A DNA stretch of 64,000 nt from Certhia americana. Its lineage: Eukaryota > Chordata > Aves > Passeriformes > Certhiidae. The translations under genes were made by a program, and so were the position numbers. The stretch is taken from positions 5,217,446-5,281,445 of the forward strand of contig JAGMWU010000028.1 in assembly GCA_018697195.1 (NCBI GenBank). The letters are read 5' to 3'. Position 1 is the first letter of the stretch; every line of letters starts with the position of its first letter. The notes beneath the pieces are model-generated. The model was not told where the DNA came from. It did not search any database and worked only from the letters and a program-made list of their open reading frames with translations. Below, piece after piece: positions 37,531 to 55,389 of the stretch.

Positions 37531-40500
37531 CCCTGAGCTGCTCGGTGGCCCGAAGCCGGTGCCGGGCGCACGGCAGAGCCCGGCTCGCACGGATTTCACA
37601 GCGGTCTCTGTGGGGCACCGTTTGGCTTGGGAATTCAGGAAAAGCAAAGAAAGTGTCACTGCCTCGTTCCACGGCAGGACCGGACCTGCAGGACCCCTCC
37701 AGCCTCCTCCTTGTTCCCACCCTGCTCCAGCTCATCCCAGATCAAAGGGAAAGGGGTGGGATGAGCTGCTCAGTCTCCTGCACTATCTCCCACAGGGAAA
37801 AAAAATTAAGCTCCAAACAATAATTCAGGGACCTGCTGCCAAAAATTCCTCCTCTGCCAGCTAATCTCTCTCTGTTTTGGGACAGGCTCGGGGGTGTTTT
37901 ATCTCCCCTCTGGTGTCAGAGCTGTGCATGCAGAGCTGCTGAGCAGTGATCCCGTATCAGGACTTGTTGGATTCTGGTCCATCCCGGATGCAGGACACCC
38001 TCAGGGACCAAATTTGTCTGTGGGATAAATCCCAGCTGAGCCGGTGATTCCGGGAGCAGGGGATTAGAAGGAAAGTGTCAGAGGAGTGCCTGGGGCAGCC
38101 TGGCTGGAGGGGGGATTGAAATCCTTCGAGCCAAGAGGGTGTTTAAAGTCACCTTGGCGGAATACAAAGGCAGAACTTTCCCGGGGGTGTCCGGGGTGCA
38201 GCCGAACTCCCCAGAGATGAAGGAGTTGTGTAACTGCCCCGTTTCTCGGAGGCAGTGATGTTATTCCGGGCATCTCCCCCCGTACCCATCTCCCCTGGAC
38301 CACAGCACTGCTTTCCCTCCAGGGACAGCCCCATTATCAGTGGCTTTTTGCTGAAGCTCCTCAGCCCCAGCACAACCCAGATCTCCTGCTCCTCTGGATG
38401 CTTTTCATGTCCCACATTTCCCTCAGCCACATCTGCCCTTTGCCCGGGTGCATGAAGTGACCCTGGTTGGTTCCAAGTAGGTTTTGGGGGAAAAAACACC
38501 AAAAGAGGTCAGATTTTGCCTACAGCCCCCATCACTCCGTGGTGAAAGCCCTTCCACAGCTGGGTTTGGACGGGAGGTGGACACAGGCTGAACTGAGGTG
38601 CCAGGAATATCAATTGAATTGGTTTTGTTTTTTTTTTTAATAGATGCCCTCAATGGGACAAGGGTAAATTCAAGGACTATAGTAGTCTATAGGGGTAGAG
38701 AAATGGTGTATAAAATGAGAAAGCTGCCCTGAAGGACCTGATCAAAGGTCTGAACAATCTCCTGTCCCCTTTCCATCACAGAAGGCTGGAGATGTCTGTA
38801 AGATGCTCCAAGCCAGCTCCAAGCCGGGCTCTCCTCCGGGACGGGGAGGTTTAATGTGCTCATTAACGTCATGAGAGGAGAAATAGCTCAGAGGACAGAA
38901 AAGGATGCTGGAGGGGGGGAAATCGAGGTGACCGGGTCCCTCAAGAGCAAAGGAACGTCACCGAGGAGGAATTCAGGAATTCAGGCTGAAGCCTGCAAGT
39001 AGAAATGTGCCACCCTCTCCTCTGCCTTCCCCCATTGCCTGGGAGGGCGAGGAGAGGATGAACGAGGAAGAGGAGGGTGGGAAGATAACCTGGGTGAAGG
39101 GAGACGTATGATCCAGCCCTGGGTGAGGCCAACGGGGACAAAATCACTCTGGAGCACCCAAAGCGAGATGGCCGTGAGCAGTAGCAGGCTCCGGAAAGGA
39201 AAGAAAGCAAAAATAGGGAAAGAAAACAAAAATCCCAGTCATTTTTATGACTCATGCCAACCTGCTTGGTCCTGTCCACTCAGGGTGCTTATTTATTTAT
39301 TAAATAATTCCTCGGGGTGACAAGCCATGGGGCGCTGGGGTCGGAGCCAGCATCCAGCTGCACCCAGGAGTGAGGAAGGGCCGCGTCCCTCCTCTCCCTC
39401 GTCCCCACCGATGCCCTTTGCTGGGCTGTGCCGGCTGTACCCGCTGCTGCAACTGGTCCCAGTCACCCCGGGGCGGGGACGGAGATGTCCCACGTGGTGG
39501 TGGCACTGTGGCCGTCCCCTCCTGGAAAGGCGCCCGCTGTCCCCACGGCCACAGGCGAGAGGTAGGTGGGCAGCGGGGGATGCTCCAACCCCTGGGCTTT
39601 CCCCTCCCCTCCTCTTTTTAAAGCCATTATTTTATATTAATACTAAAAAGAGCCATTTCGCCTCCTGTAAATCTCTCTCCCGGTGCCAGTGGTGTGCGGG
39701 TCCCTGTCCCCCCTCTCCGCCTCCCTCCCGGGGACCAGCTCAGACCTCGCCACGTCACGGACAAGACTTGTCCGCGCTGGACCATGCGGAGCATTATTGG
39801 GGATTAAAGGTGGCATCCGCCAGAAGGGCACGTCCGCCCCCGTCTCGCCCGCCGGCGGGTGGGGGCCGGAGGTGGGTGGCCGGGTGACACAGGGTGTCCC
39901 CAGCACGCCCCCAGCCCCTTTCCCCGTGGACCCCCGGCTGATTTCAGCGCTCCCAGGGGGATGGCGGGGCCGAGGCCGGGTGTCTCAGCCGCGCCTGCCA
40001 AAGCCCAGCCTCGGGCTGCCAAGTCCCCGGTGAACCAAAGAGAGAGGAGCCTTCTCAGTGACATTGTCTGCGTTATCCCAAAGGCGCCTTTCAAGGGTAT
40101 GGCTGGACTTTTTTCTCATCTCTGCTTTCCCTGCACATCCCTAGCTGTGTTTAATAACTCTCTTCCCAGATGCAGAGAGCGTTGGCGCTTCCATGCCCTG
40201 TCCAGGTAAGTCCTCACAGGCGCTGGTGAGGGTGGGCAGTGGGAAGAATCTCCTCCTTCCTCATCCCATCCAGGGATGATGGGGAAGGGAGGGGAGAGGA
40301 GGGGGGAGAAGAGGCTCAACATCCCAAATAATCTGGAAAAACCTTGGAAATGGACATTGTTCACCGCAGGCCTGTGAGGGTGGTCAGAGGAGGGGGAGGA
40401 GGAGTGGATTGCAGGTGGAGAGGTTTCACTGGATGCAGAGAGTCTAGTGGGAACCACAGCCCCGACTCACTGGGATGTGATGGGTAAAACACAAACTCTC

Positions 40501-43500
40501 CCTCAAAATGACCTTTCTCTTTCACCGTCGCTCTCCCTCGCGTGTTTTTTTTGTTATTATTATGATTTTCCACGGGCAGGGATTTCCGCTGAAGGATATT
40601 AGTTAATCAGATTCTGAGAAGCAGATGTTGGGTGATTTAGGAGGAAAAAATGAGGCAACTTTCTAGTTCAAGCCTCGGCTGGAGCCCAGAGCACAGTGCA
40701 AAGCTTAGGGAGGATGTTTTGTGGCTTTGGGATGCACCGTTAATTTTGGTCTTAATTAAAAATGAGACAGAAAAGGTGGTTGGGGACAGGTGGGGTACCT
40801 CCCTCCAGTGATGGGGACAGTCAGACATCAACATGCTCTGGGGCTTTAAGGTAAGGAAAGGAACCTCAGAGCCCTGCATCCCATGGGAAGCTGCTCCAAG
40901 GGCTTGAAATGGAGCTCAGAAGCTCCTTTCCATGTCCCAGAAGGGAGAATGAGCCCGACTTTCCCCTCGCAGCCCTGCCCATGACATGTAAATTGTCCCA
41001 CCACAGCCCTGTGCCTCAGTTTCCTCAGGAGGGATGATGCTGAGGGTGAGGGTGGGGCTCAAGCAGATTTCAGCACATCACAGTTTCTTCGGCCACCAGA
41101 AATCAGGTGTCCCTCCCAGCCGGGGCTGGGGAGCCTTCTTGCCCAGAGTGCAGTGCTGAGAGTCACAAGCCCTCCTGATGCTCGAAATACCAAGATCACC
41201 TCACACTGCTGCCTTGCCAGGCAATTTCCCCTTGTGGCTCCCTTCCAACTCAGCCTGTCCTGTGATTCTTGGAATTTCATGGTCAGCTTTAGCTGCTCAG
41301 CTTTGTTCCACTGCCAAGAGAAGTTCCTGTACGTGTGGACCCCTCTGGGTCCCCCCCCCGGCTGGAGGTGTGGTGGGTCAGGTCAGCTCACCCTGCCACT
41401 GAGCGCTAAACTCTGATTCAAACTTAATTTAATTCTGATTTTAAAATCATCTTGGGATTTAAATTAAGAAAAAACAAGAATGTAAGAAGGGAATGATGTG
41501 TGCTGCTTTTCTTCTTTCCTTTAATACTTATTTTTCCCTTAAAAGTGCTTTATCTGGGCCAGGTTTGTTGCAGTATCCCTTTGTAGGCCTCCTAATGCTC
41601 CTGAAACCAAGGTTATCCTCAGCTCTGGGTTGCTGCTCTGATGCCACAAATCATCCTGCCAGCACCAGCTTCTCACAAAGCCACCAAATAGTCCAGCCTG
41701 GGATGAATCCAGCCCCATGGAGGGCAGCTGCACCTTGGGCATATCTGAGCTGGGCACAGCTGGGGCTGGAGGGCTCAGGTTTGGAGTCCTTGAGGCTCCC
41801 CAGCTTTGCCTGAGGTCACTCTGGGGACACAACCATTCTGCTGCTGCTGCTGCTCCAGGCATCAGTTCTGCCCCTTGCCCCAGCCACTGCTCTCTACATG
41901 TCCCCAAGAGGGAAGTTCAGCACAAAACCAGCCTGAAGCAGCTTGATAAGGCTGGATTTCTGAGAACAGCCAATCTTTGGGGGTTTAGTTCAAGCAAAGA
42001 AACCTGGCCTGTAAATAGCTTATGATAAATTGCAGGATTTGTCCCCAAATCCAGAACCTCTTCTACTGAAGAGAGAGCGAGGTTGAGCCTTGTCTGGGAC
42101 ATGGATGCTGGGTCCTGTATGAAGTTCTGCTGTCAGGGCTGTAAAGCTGAGAGGAGGAGAGGGAGGATTTATAGCAAGTCAGGCTCTTAATGCCCATTTC
42201 TGCAACAGATTGGGGATTTTGGCTTGTCCCACCCCTCTTCTCAGCTGTGTGTCACCCTCTGCTCCTGGGGAGGCCAAACCTTCAGCACTCCAAATTACTG
42301 CAGTGAAACAGGGAGCTCAAGGCACCTGGGGCAGCTCAGGCCCCACGGGGGGACGGGTCCCTGGCCAGCACTGAGAAACAAACCCTACACTGGGGACCAT
42401 CCTCATCACAGGACCGGCCCCGGTGCCTCTGCTGCTGCTCTGTGGCCTAAATTGTGTTGCTATTCCTGGCAGTTGAGGGCATTTGGTTTTTTTGTCTCCC
42501 TCTTGCTGGAGCTGGCTGGGTAAGAAACCCAGAGTGCCCTTGGTGAGCAGCAGTCATGCAGAGCAGCTCCACGTGTCCTCCTGTGGTGTCTCATGTCTGG
42601 GAAATACATTTGGAGGGGAAATAAATCAGGGCACTGGATTTACTTGGAAAGTTCATTTTGGGGAAGATCTCCACAGAACCATTCCCTGTTAACACCTAAT
42701 TTCTGTGTGCTTCTCCCTGAGGCAGGACAGGTAATTTCCCAGCTCCAGAACTTGGCCTGGTCCCTGGGGTCCCCTTTGAGTTCAGAACGATGTTGGTGTG
42801 TGGGGAGATGTGTGCCCAGGAATGTCTGGGGATGTGCTGACTGTTCCTGAGTGCCTCCCAGAGCTGGGCTGGGAAATAATCCACCCCACGGCCTCAAAGC
42901 TCTCCAAGTGATCCAAGGGCTTAGTCCTGAGCTTCTTCCTGGGGCTGGGAATATCAGATGTGTTGTGGAGGAGGACTAGGAGAGCTCTGGAGGATGTCAC
43001 CCCATCCTCTGCCTGCCCCAAGGCAAGGGCTCCTGTTTCCACTCCTGTTCCCAGATCAAAGGGGTTCTCCAAGAATGGTGACATTTCTGTTCCTGGCCTG
43101 ATTCCTTCTGGACTGCATTCTTTAAATTCCAGTGTGGTTCCTGCTTTGGGAATTGTTTACAATGGTTGACCCATCTGCAATGTGCCCAGAACCTCCTGGG
43201 GTTTGATCTAATGCCTCTCCCACCTGGATTAGGAGCTGCTCTTAACTTGGCACAGCCATGCTTGGAACCTCCAAATCCTGCTCTGAACTATAGATCCACA
43301 CCTGGAAACGGATGAAATGATCCCTTGCTCTGGGATCACTGGGGAGAGGCTGGCTGGGACACCTGGATTCATCCCCCTCCTCTGCTGCTGCCTGACCTTT
43401 CATCCTTGGGTTCTGTAGGTGGTTTGGGGAGGTTTGACAATGGCAAAGCCGTGCCCAAAGAGTGCACAGGATCCAAAGATGAATGACTGGCTGGAATTGC

Positions 43501-43594
43501 CAGTCAATGGCATTAATGGTGCCATTAAAAACCAAACCAGGGTTGTGTGACCTCAGGTTTGTCTTCCTCTGCACATGCACAATTCAGCTGTGTG

Positions 43595-43609
43595 TCCCTG
43601 TCCCTGCAG
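43595..43609 (+). promoter_or_regulatory. KCNA10: Probable splice acceptor of KCNA10 coding exon
   Basis: A pyrimidine-rich run ending TCCCTGTCCCTGCAG lies 74 bases before the first KCNA10 ATG. It parallels the arrangement at KCNA2, where the intact reading frame follows an untranslated-exon acceptor. Confidence 0.5.
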
Positions 43610-43683
43610 ATCCTCCTAGCGTGGGAACGGCGCGGGCAGCCGGCGTCGGCCGCGGGGATTTCTGCTGCTGAGCTGATTAGCGT

Positions 43684-45234
43684 ATGATGGACGTGGCCAG
43701 TTGGAAGGAGATGGAGGTGGCACTAGTCAGTTTTGACAACGCTGATCAGATCGTGGAGGATCCCTGCTATTCCAACGACCTCAGCCCCGCGGGGCAGTCG
43801 CGGAAAGGCCACCCCAGCTGCGCCAACCTCCTGTCCAACCTGCGGATCCTCATCAACAGCGAGAACGCCAACAATGAGACCATCTTCTCCAGGTTCTCCG
43901 CCGAGTTCAGCGACCACCTGGTGGGGGAGAGGGTGGGCATGGATGAGGGGGACCAACGAGTCATCATCAACATTGCTGGGCTGAGGTTTGAGACCCGGCT
44001 CAAGACCCTCGACCAGTTCCCCGAGACCTTGCTTGGGGACCCAGAAAAGAGGATGCGTTACTTCGACTCCATGAGGAATGAGTATTTCTTTGACAGGAAC
44101 AGGCCCAGTTTTGATGGGATCCTGTACTATTACCAGTCTGGGGGGAAAATACGGCGCCCGGCCAACGTCCCCATTGACGTCTTTGCTGATGAAATCACCT
44201 TCTATGAGCTGGGTGATGAAGCCATGGACCAGTTCCGGGAGGATGAAGGGTTCATCAAGGATCCTGAGACCCTCTTACCAACCAATGACTTTCACAGGCA
44301 GTTCTGGCTGCTCTTCGAGTACCCTGAAAGCTCCAGTGCAGCCAGAGGTGTAGCTTTGGTCTCTGTCCTGGTTATTGTCATCTCCATCATCATCTTCTGC
44401 ATGGAGACCCTGCCGGAGTTCCGGGAGGAGAGGGAGTTTAGGTCCACCCAGGAGCTTTCTAGGAATGTGACAGACACCTTGCTGGCCCACAGCACCTTCA
44501 CGGACCCTTTCTTCGTCATAGAGACCGCCTGCATCGTCTGGTTCTCCTTTGAGCTCTTTGTCCGGTTCATCGTGTGCCCCAGCAAGACCGAATTCTTCAG
44601 GAACATCATGAACATCATCGACATTGTGTCCATCATCCCCTACTTCGTGACGCTCACCACCGAGCTGATCCAACAGAGCGAACTCAACGGGCAGCAGAAC
44701 ATGTCCTTGGCCATCCTGCGGATCATCCGCCTCGTCAGAGTCTTCCGCATCTTCAAGCTCTCCCGGCACTCCAAGGGGCTGCAGATCCTGGGGCAGACCC
44801 TCAAGGCCAGCATGCGGGAGCTGGGCTTGCTCATCTTCTTCCTCTTCATCGGCGTCATCCTCTTCTCCAGTGCCGTTTACTTCGCGGAAGTCGATGAGCC
44901 ACAATCCCATTTCTCCAGCATCCCCGACGGCTTCTGGTGGGCCGTGGTCACCATGACCACCGTGGGCTACGGGGACATGTGCCCCACCACCCTGGGCGGC
45001 AAGATCGTGGGGACTCTGTGTGCCATCGCGGGGGTGCTGACCATCGCCCTCCCCGTGCCCGTCATCGTCTCCAATTTCAATTATTTCTACCACCGGGAGA
45101 CGGAGAACGAGGAGAAGCAGATGCTGCCCGGGGAGGTGGAGAGGCTGCTGGCCAGCGTGGCCACGGGCAACGGCAGCATGGAGTCACTCAATAAGACCAA
45201 TGGGGGTTACCCTCGAGACAAGGCCAAAAAGTGA
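43684..45234 (+). CDS. KCNA10: Voltage-gated potassium channel Kv1.8 (KCNA10)
   Basis: Complete intronless frame of 516 residues; human KCNA10 has 511. It encodes a Shaker-type K+ channel subunit known from inner-ear hair cells, kidney and vascular tissue, reported to be cyclic-nucleotide sensitive. The N-terminus resembles the human one ([13 protein letters not shown]). Visible features: T1 domain from about residue 92 ([20 protein letters not shown]); S1-S6; S4 charges at R346, R349, R352, R355 and K358; filter TTVGYGD at 425-431 followed by M-C-P; the S6 PVPV motif; and an N-V-T sequon in the S1-S2 loop. The tail ends [14 protein letters not shown], matching the KCNA10 tail, with no PDZ ligand (unlike KCNA2). 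Two ATGs are adjacent (43684 and 43687); the mammalian protein starts MDV, so the second may be the real start, giving 515 residues. No breaks are seen. Confidence 0.96.
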   Translation: MMDVASWKEMEVALVSFDNADQIVEDPCYSNDLSPAGQSRKGHPSCANLLSNLRILINSENANNETIFSRFSAEFSDHLVGERVGMDEGDQRVIINIAGLRFETRLKTLDQFPETLLGDPEKRMRYFDSMRNEYFFDRNRPSFDGILYYYQSGGKIRRPANVPIDVFADEITFYELGDEAMDQFREDEGFIKDPETLLPTNDFHRQFWLLFEYPESSSAARGVALVSVLVIVISIIIFCMETLPEFREEREFRSTQELSRNVTDTLLAHSTFTDPFFVIETACIVWFSFELFVRFIVCPSKTEFFRNIMNIIDIVSIIPYFVTLTTELIQQSELNGQQNMSLAILRIIRLVRVFRIFKLSRHSKGLQILGQTLKASMRELGLLIFFLFIGVILFSSAVYFAEVDEPQSHFSSIPDGFWWAVVTMTTVGYGDMCPTTLGGKIVGTLCAIAGVLTIALPVPVIVSNFNYFYHRETENEEKQMLPGEVERLLASVATGNGSMESLNKTNGGYPRDKAKK

Positions 45235-45344
45235 TGGTTGTGGCGCTGAGGGCCTGGGCACAGTCAGGTGGGATTGGCTGGAAAACGTATCCAACAGCTG
45301 CATGCTCTGATTATGTTTTGTTTTTTTTAAATAATGTGCTGCTG

Positions 45345-45362
45345 CTTTTTTTTTTTTTTTTT
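45345..45362. repeat. Poly(T) tract
   Basis: Uninterrupted T run in the KCNA10 3' flank. Confidence 0.8.
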
Positions 45363-45401
45363 CTAGACATTTTTCAATCTCTGATTTCCTGTGGCTGTTC
45401 A

Positions 45402-45407
45402 AATAAA
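45402..45407 (+). terminator. KCNA10: Candidate KCNA10 polyadenylation signal
   Basis: An AATAAA hexamer 168 bases after the KCNA10 stop, followed by a T-rich region. A second AATAAA lies at 45723-45728. A T tract (45345-45362) precedes the first. Confidence 0.5.
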
Positions 45408-45728
45408 TACCATCTTTCTTATCTCTCTGCCCTGCCCATCGGTCTGGTGTTTTTTATTTGATACTCATCTGCTTGACGTTTCTCTTCTCTGTCCCCGGTG
45501 TCAGAGTGGAATTCCACACATACAGAGATTTCCCCATTTACTGGAGAGGAAAAAGGGCAAAATGACATGCAATGCTTGGCTTGGTGACACCCAGCTGTCC
45601 AGGGATGAAGGTGGTTCCAGCTCCCTGCTTTGCTTAACCCATTTTAAATAGTTTCTCCCCACCCACCACTTCAGATCTGGGGGGTCTGACAAATTTCCAG
45701 GCTGCGACCGCTCTGACTGTAAAATAAA

Positions 45729-47186
45729 CTGGCAAAAAGAAATGAGAAGGGATATTTTTAGCTGGATGAGTTCCCTGGTCTGCCTGACTAATTAATTTTG
45801 ATGGCACAGCAGGGTGGGCAGTCATGGATGGACCCAAGGCAGCAGGTGGGGTTTAGGGGATGCTGACCAGGCACTGGCACAGCCACACCAAAGGTCCAGG
45901 GCACTACAGCTCAAAGCCCACCAGGGTTTCTGCTGGAAAACTGAGCTCTGAGAGAGGAAATGGGATTTCTCCTGCAACAAACACTCATTATTTGGTCTAC
46001 AAACAACCCTGGGGCAAGCTGCTGTGACCTTGTAACTTTTATTTGTCACTGCTGGTGCTGCAAAGGGGGCACAGAGCGATGAGAGCCAACGTTTCCTGAC
46101 AGATCCGCTCGCTGTTGTAACAAGGCACTTCTGCTTTCCTAAAAATGCAAATTTCCAGTGGCACTTCAGATGGGAGCAGCCAGCAACAGCTCATTTTGCC
46201 ATTCTCTCCAATGCCAGCAGGTTTTCTGACAAAAACATTTTGTTCCCACTTCACTGTTTCACTTGACTTTTTCTTTTTTTTTTTTTAATGTTTCTGCCTC
46301 CATTAAAATCCCAGCTTCTCGTGCAGTGTCTCATCTGCTCTGATGTCCCACACCTGCTGCACGGATGTGTCATCTCCTGACAGATCCCCATGATCATTAC
46401 ACAGTGTGCCAGCATCCCTGGTTTGCAATTCCATTCAGAAAGCAGTGGTGGAACAGGGATTAGATTTATTGCTCCTGCTCTGTTGGAAAATGTGGGTTTG
46501 GGTTCGCTGGGGTTTTCCCTGTAGCAGAAATCCCACAGCCCTGCTGGGAGGGGGCTGTTATTTTGGTTTTAGGGATTCTGTGCACTGCTTTTCTGCAATG
46601 AGGTGTTTTGCACTCCAGGGGATGGACCTGAGACATGACCAGGACAAATAAGTGGGACATCCCACTCATCACCTGCTCTCCCTGTTGGTTTTTTCCATCC
46701 CTCCACCGTCCCTTTCCCCTCCTTTGCAGCCCTCACACCATCATCTCAGACAGGAGAAACTGTCAGAGCTATTTAATCTTCTTCCCACTGAGTCCAAGTT
46801 CTGTCATCTGTGGGGACGCTTGGAGAATGCACAGCTGGGCACAGCTGGAGGAGGCACAGCTGGGAACAGCTGGGAACAGAACTCAAATGTTCCCAGCTCC
46901 TCTCTTTTCACCCCTCAATTCTCTCCAGCAACTCTTTCACATCACTATTTTTATTTCATAGCCGGTTCTCTCTCCTTTTCCTCTAGAAAACTTGAATTTC
47001 GTTTCTATTCTTTTGTGTTTTTATTGCTCCCCTCCCTAAATTCTCTCCCAGCCTCTCTAATCAGAGATTAGAGACTACCACTGTTGGTGATATTTCCTTG
47101 GGAAATCACCATGAAAAGCTCTGATGAGAAGGTTTGGGCTGGGAAATATTCAGCCTAATCAGCCATGAGCACATTTCCACTTAGGA
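45729..47186. other. Intergenic region downstream of KCNA10
   Basis: No gene or clear repeat recognised. A short imperfect tandem of CACAGCTGGGAA-type units occurs at about 46830-46880. Confidence 0.4.
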
Positions 47187-47254
47187 TGGGTGGGTGGATG
47201 GATGGATGGATGGATGGATGGATGGATGGATGGATGGATGGACGGACGGACGGA
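47187..47254. repeat. GGAT/GGAC tetranucleotide microsatellite
   Basis: About 12 GGAT units followed by four GGAC units, a clean two-phase array suggesting a C substitution that has spread at one end. Confidence 0.95.
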
Positions 47255-47436
47255 CAACATGATTCTTATAAACTTGTAAACTTTATCCTCAAATAAAAGA
47301 ATAAATGCTTCAAAATCTGACATGCAGAAAACATTGTTTATTTGGACTCAGCTCTTTTGTTCCTGGCTTTGTGCTGCTCTGCGGTAAATAATTCCTGCTC
47401 GGAATTGTGAATGGAACGGAGGAGATACGGGGCAGT

Positions 47437-47600
47437 ACAGAATCCCAGACTGGTTTGGGTTGCAAGGAACCTTACAGCTCATCTCATTCCACCCCCTGCC
47501 ATGGGCAGGAACACCTGCCACTATCCTGGGTCGCTCCAAGCCTGTCCAGCCTGGCCTTGGGCACTTCCAGGGAAGGAGCAGCCACAGCTGCTCCGGAAAA
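47437..47600 (-). mobile_element. CR1 LINE 3'-end fragment
   Basis: Antisense CR1: ACAGAATCCCAGACTGG, TTTGGGTTGCAAGGAACC, CACCCCCTGCCATGGGCAGG, TCGCTCCAAGCCTGTCC and GCAGCCACAGCTGCTCC. 5'-truncated. Confidence 0.9.
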
Positions 47601-48160
47601 CAGATGATTACAGATCTCTGTGAGCTGAGGACAAACTCTGTAGTTTGGCTCATCCCATCCATTGTGAGAGGCCAGGCCCATGGGGGATCCCTGACTGAAT
47701 GCCATGGGAAGGGGGTCTGAGGCATTAAACCTCTCCAGACACGTCAACCTATTTCCAATTTGCCCAAAAGAGGAGGAAAACCAGGCTACGAATTCCCACT
47801 GTCAATACTGATGAAAACCTGCAATAAACCCCATTTTCCTGCACAGTTTGCAGGTCTGACCCTTCCCAAACACAACCCCAAAGCTCTAAGCTCAATGGAA
47901 TCCATAAGAAGTCCTCAGTAACTGTCCTGTTCCAGAGTCAAGCCCTAATGAGCCAATCTGTCATATCCTTCCTCACAGAGGATGAATTCCCTCTTCACAT
48001 TTTTACTGCCTCAGAAAAATCTAAAAGAATACAAGAACCTCCTTTGCTCTATCAGAAAGGTGTCCTGGCCATGTTTTATCCTTGGAGCAAGACAAAACGT
48101 AGGCAGGTCTGAAATGTTTACAGGTAGGAGCGACTCCCTCCTTTGAGCTGAAATTCCCGA

Positions 48161-48308
48161 GAATGCCAGAATGGTTTGGGTTGGAAGGGACCTTAAAGCT
48201 CATCCAGTAACCCTCTGCCATGGCCAGGGACACATTCCACTTGGAGCAGTCCCAGGCTGCTCCAAGCCCTGTCCAATCTGCTCTTGGACACTGCCAGGAT
48301 GGAGGGAG
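48161..48308 (-). mobile_element. CR1 LINE 3'-end fragment
   Basis: Antisense CR1: GAATGCCAGAATGGTTTGGG, TTGGAAGGGACCTTAAAGC, TCTGCCATGGCCAGGGACAC, GGCTGCTCCAAGCCCTGTCC. It has a short internal insertion (GGAGCAG) relative to its neighbours. Confidence 0.9.
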
Positions 48309-49788
48309 CACCCAGGAGCTCAGGTTTGGCACCGGAGCCACGAGATGGCACTCCAGGATCGGCATTCTCTGCCACACACAGTCCGGTTTATCCCCGCTCT
48401 CCAATCCGCGCTTGGGAGCTTTTCCTTGCTTTATTCCTTTATTGGAATGAGAACACGGTGCGGGAAGGGCTGGCCTGGCCAGGGGGATGCTCCCGTGGAG
48501 GAATCCCTCCCTTTGCCGGGAATTCTCAGCAACAGTACAGGAGCAGGGTTTAGGAACTGCCCCCCTGGTACGGCATTGAGGCTGTTGGTCCTGCCTGGAA
48601 TAAAGACCAACATGTCAGTCCCACTCCGCTCTGAAAGCACAGACCCAGCCCCTGGCTGCTCCTCCAGGTCTTGTCTGTCCTGGCGGGGTTGGTCCCTGCA
48701 TGGCTGATCCTTGGAGTCACGGCTCCCACTGCATCTGCCTCATTTCTTGCAGCTCAGAGTAATGAGAAAATTCCTGCAGTGGAGCTGAGGGCAAGCCCCA
48801 CATGGCCAAAATCCGGGGCTGGGTCACTCTTGTGCTTGGACGCAAGAGATTCCCACCAGCTGGGCTGGGAATCCCAGGGATGTGTGATCCCAGGGGGATG
48901 GGGTGGATAAATCACACTCTCACCATCCCACATTATATCCTCCTCTATAGTCAACTCAATTTTTACACAATGTGAGAAGAGAATAATTCATTTCCAACCC
49001 AAATCACCTGGATGTCTCCCTCCACATCCCTGTTCCTGCTGGGTCTGGAATTTCCAGGCCCCACCAGTGCTGGAGACTCATTTACCAATAAAGAATGCAG
49101 CCAGTCCCTTGTCCCTCAGCACTGCAGAAATGAAGACACAGCAGGGACTTGGATCTCTCTCCTGGCCTCCTGCTGAGCAGTTCCACTGCAGCTGCTCCTG
49201 GGGAAAGAGGCAGCCTCCATTTTTAATAGGCTTGGATATGGATGGAGGCAATTCCCATCACAAAACAGAACCGTGCAGGTTCTATGCTTCTGGAAAAGCC
49301 TCACTGTGGGAGGCACTGGGTGAAAGCCTTTCCCTGCTCTCTTGGGTGGTCCAAGGGAAATTTCCAGCTGAGCCACATCCTACTGGGGGACTCCCTGCCG
49401 CGGGGTGGCTTTGGGCTGTCAGACACCATGCAGGGAAAGTGGGAACAAGCCCTGTGCCCAGTGATGGGGAGCTGCTGGGGTAGGAAGTGGTGGGACATGG
49501 TTGTGCGTCTGCAGGGGTCTGCTCTGGGGTAGTTTGTGTGTGGGGTAGTGAATTCAGCCTCACTGGGTGGGAATTTGGGGATTCCACAATCACCCAGTTG
49601 TTGTAGCCAGTCTTGGCTTCTACCCCTCAGCCCTGCAGCAATGACAGCTCTCAAAGGCCCTAAGCAGAACTGCAATGTCCAAACAGTCCTTGGCCACCAC
49701 GAGGCAGCTGGTGCATGCCAGTTCCTTCCTGACTCCTGCCATTCCATCAGAAATAAACACACAGCCACCAGCTCAGAACCACCAACAC
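48309..49788. other. Intergenic region 3' of the pepsinogen gene
   Basis: No gene recognised. Open frames on both strands overlap one another without family motifs. This is the spacer between a CR1 copy and the convergent end of the pepsinogen gene. Confidence 0.4.
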
Positions 49789-49794
49789 TTTATT
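49789..49794 (-). terminator. Polyadenylation signal of the pepsinogen gene
   Basis: TTTATT on the given strand reads AATAAA on the minus strand, about 70 bases after the pepsinogen stop codon. This is the expected distance for the short 3' UTR typical of pepsinogens. Confidence 0.7.
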
Positions 49795-49862
49795 TGTGCC
49801 AAAAGCCGTGGTTGTGCTCTGGGTGTGGATAAAACCTCACCACCACTCACATCATGGAGCAT

Positions 49863-55070
<5,208 letters not shown>

Positions 55071-55105
55071 CCTGCCAGGATAGCCAGGGCGAGTCCCTGC
55101 TGGTC

Positions 55106-55111
55106 TATAAA
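55106..55111 (-). promoter_or_regulatory. CYM: TATA-like box of the pepsinogen gene
   Basis: The minus strand reads GGCTTTATAGACC about 36-41 bases before the start codon, a plausible weak TATA box that leaves a very short 5' UTR as in other pepsinogens. The canonical TATAAA orientation is on the other strand, so confidence is low. Confidence 0.3.
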
Positions 55112-55389
55112 GCCCCTGCCCACCCCAACTGCCGTGCCAAGAGCAGACGGGACCAACAGGAGCTGCCCCCTCCCCTCCTTTGGGCACCCAGCCAAGGCAG
55201 GTGACACACAGGGACTGAAGGACACAGCAAACATCAGCCACACGTCACCTGGGAGGGGGGAACTGTCCCCTTATGCCACTCATGAACCTCTCCTGGGGAC
55301 CCCATGCTCCCCACTAGATCCCAAATCCAAACTCTCCATCCTTTAGGCCCCAAATCCTTCACCCTGACCAGGGGCTGCCTGGCTGTGGG

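Larger units (their letters stand above)
36656..43609. other. Intergenic region upstream of KCNA10
   Basis: No protein gene recognised. Contains a GGA microsatellite (37071-37099), a cluster of homeodomain-type TAATT/CAATTA sites (about 37265-37530), and a GC-rich patch with an AT-rich island (about 39300-40080). Any KCNA10 promoter and 5' non-coding exon must lie here, but I cannot place them. Confidence 0.45.

Noticed and set aside
44275..45093. 272-codon minus-strand frame opposite KCNA10
   Set aside because: Shadow of the KCNA10 coding sequence; its Asp/Glu-rich composition is a reverse-complement effect.
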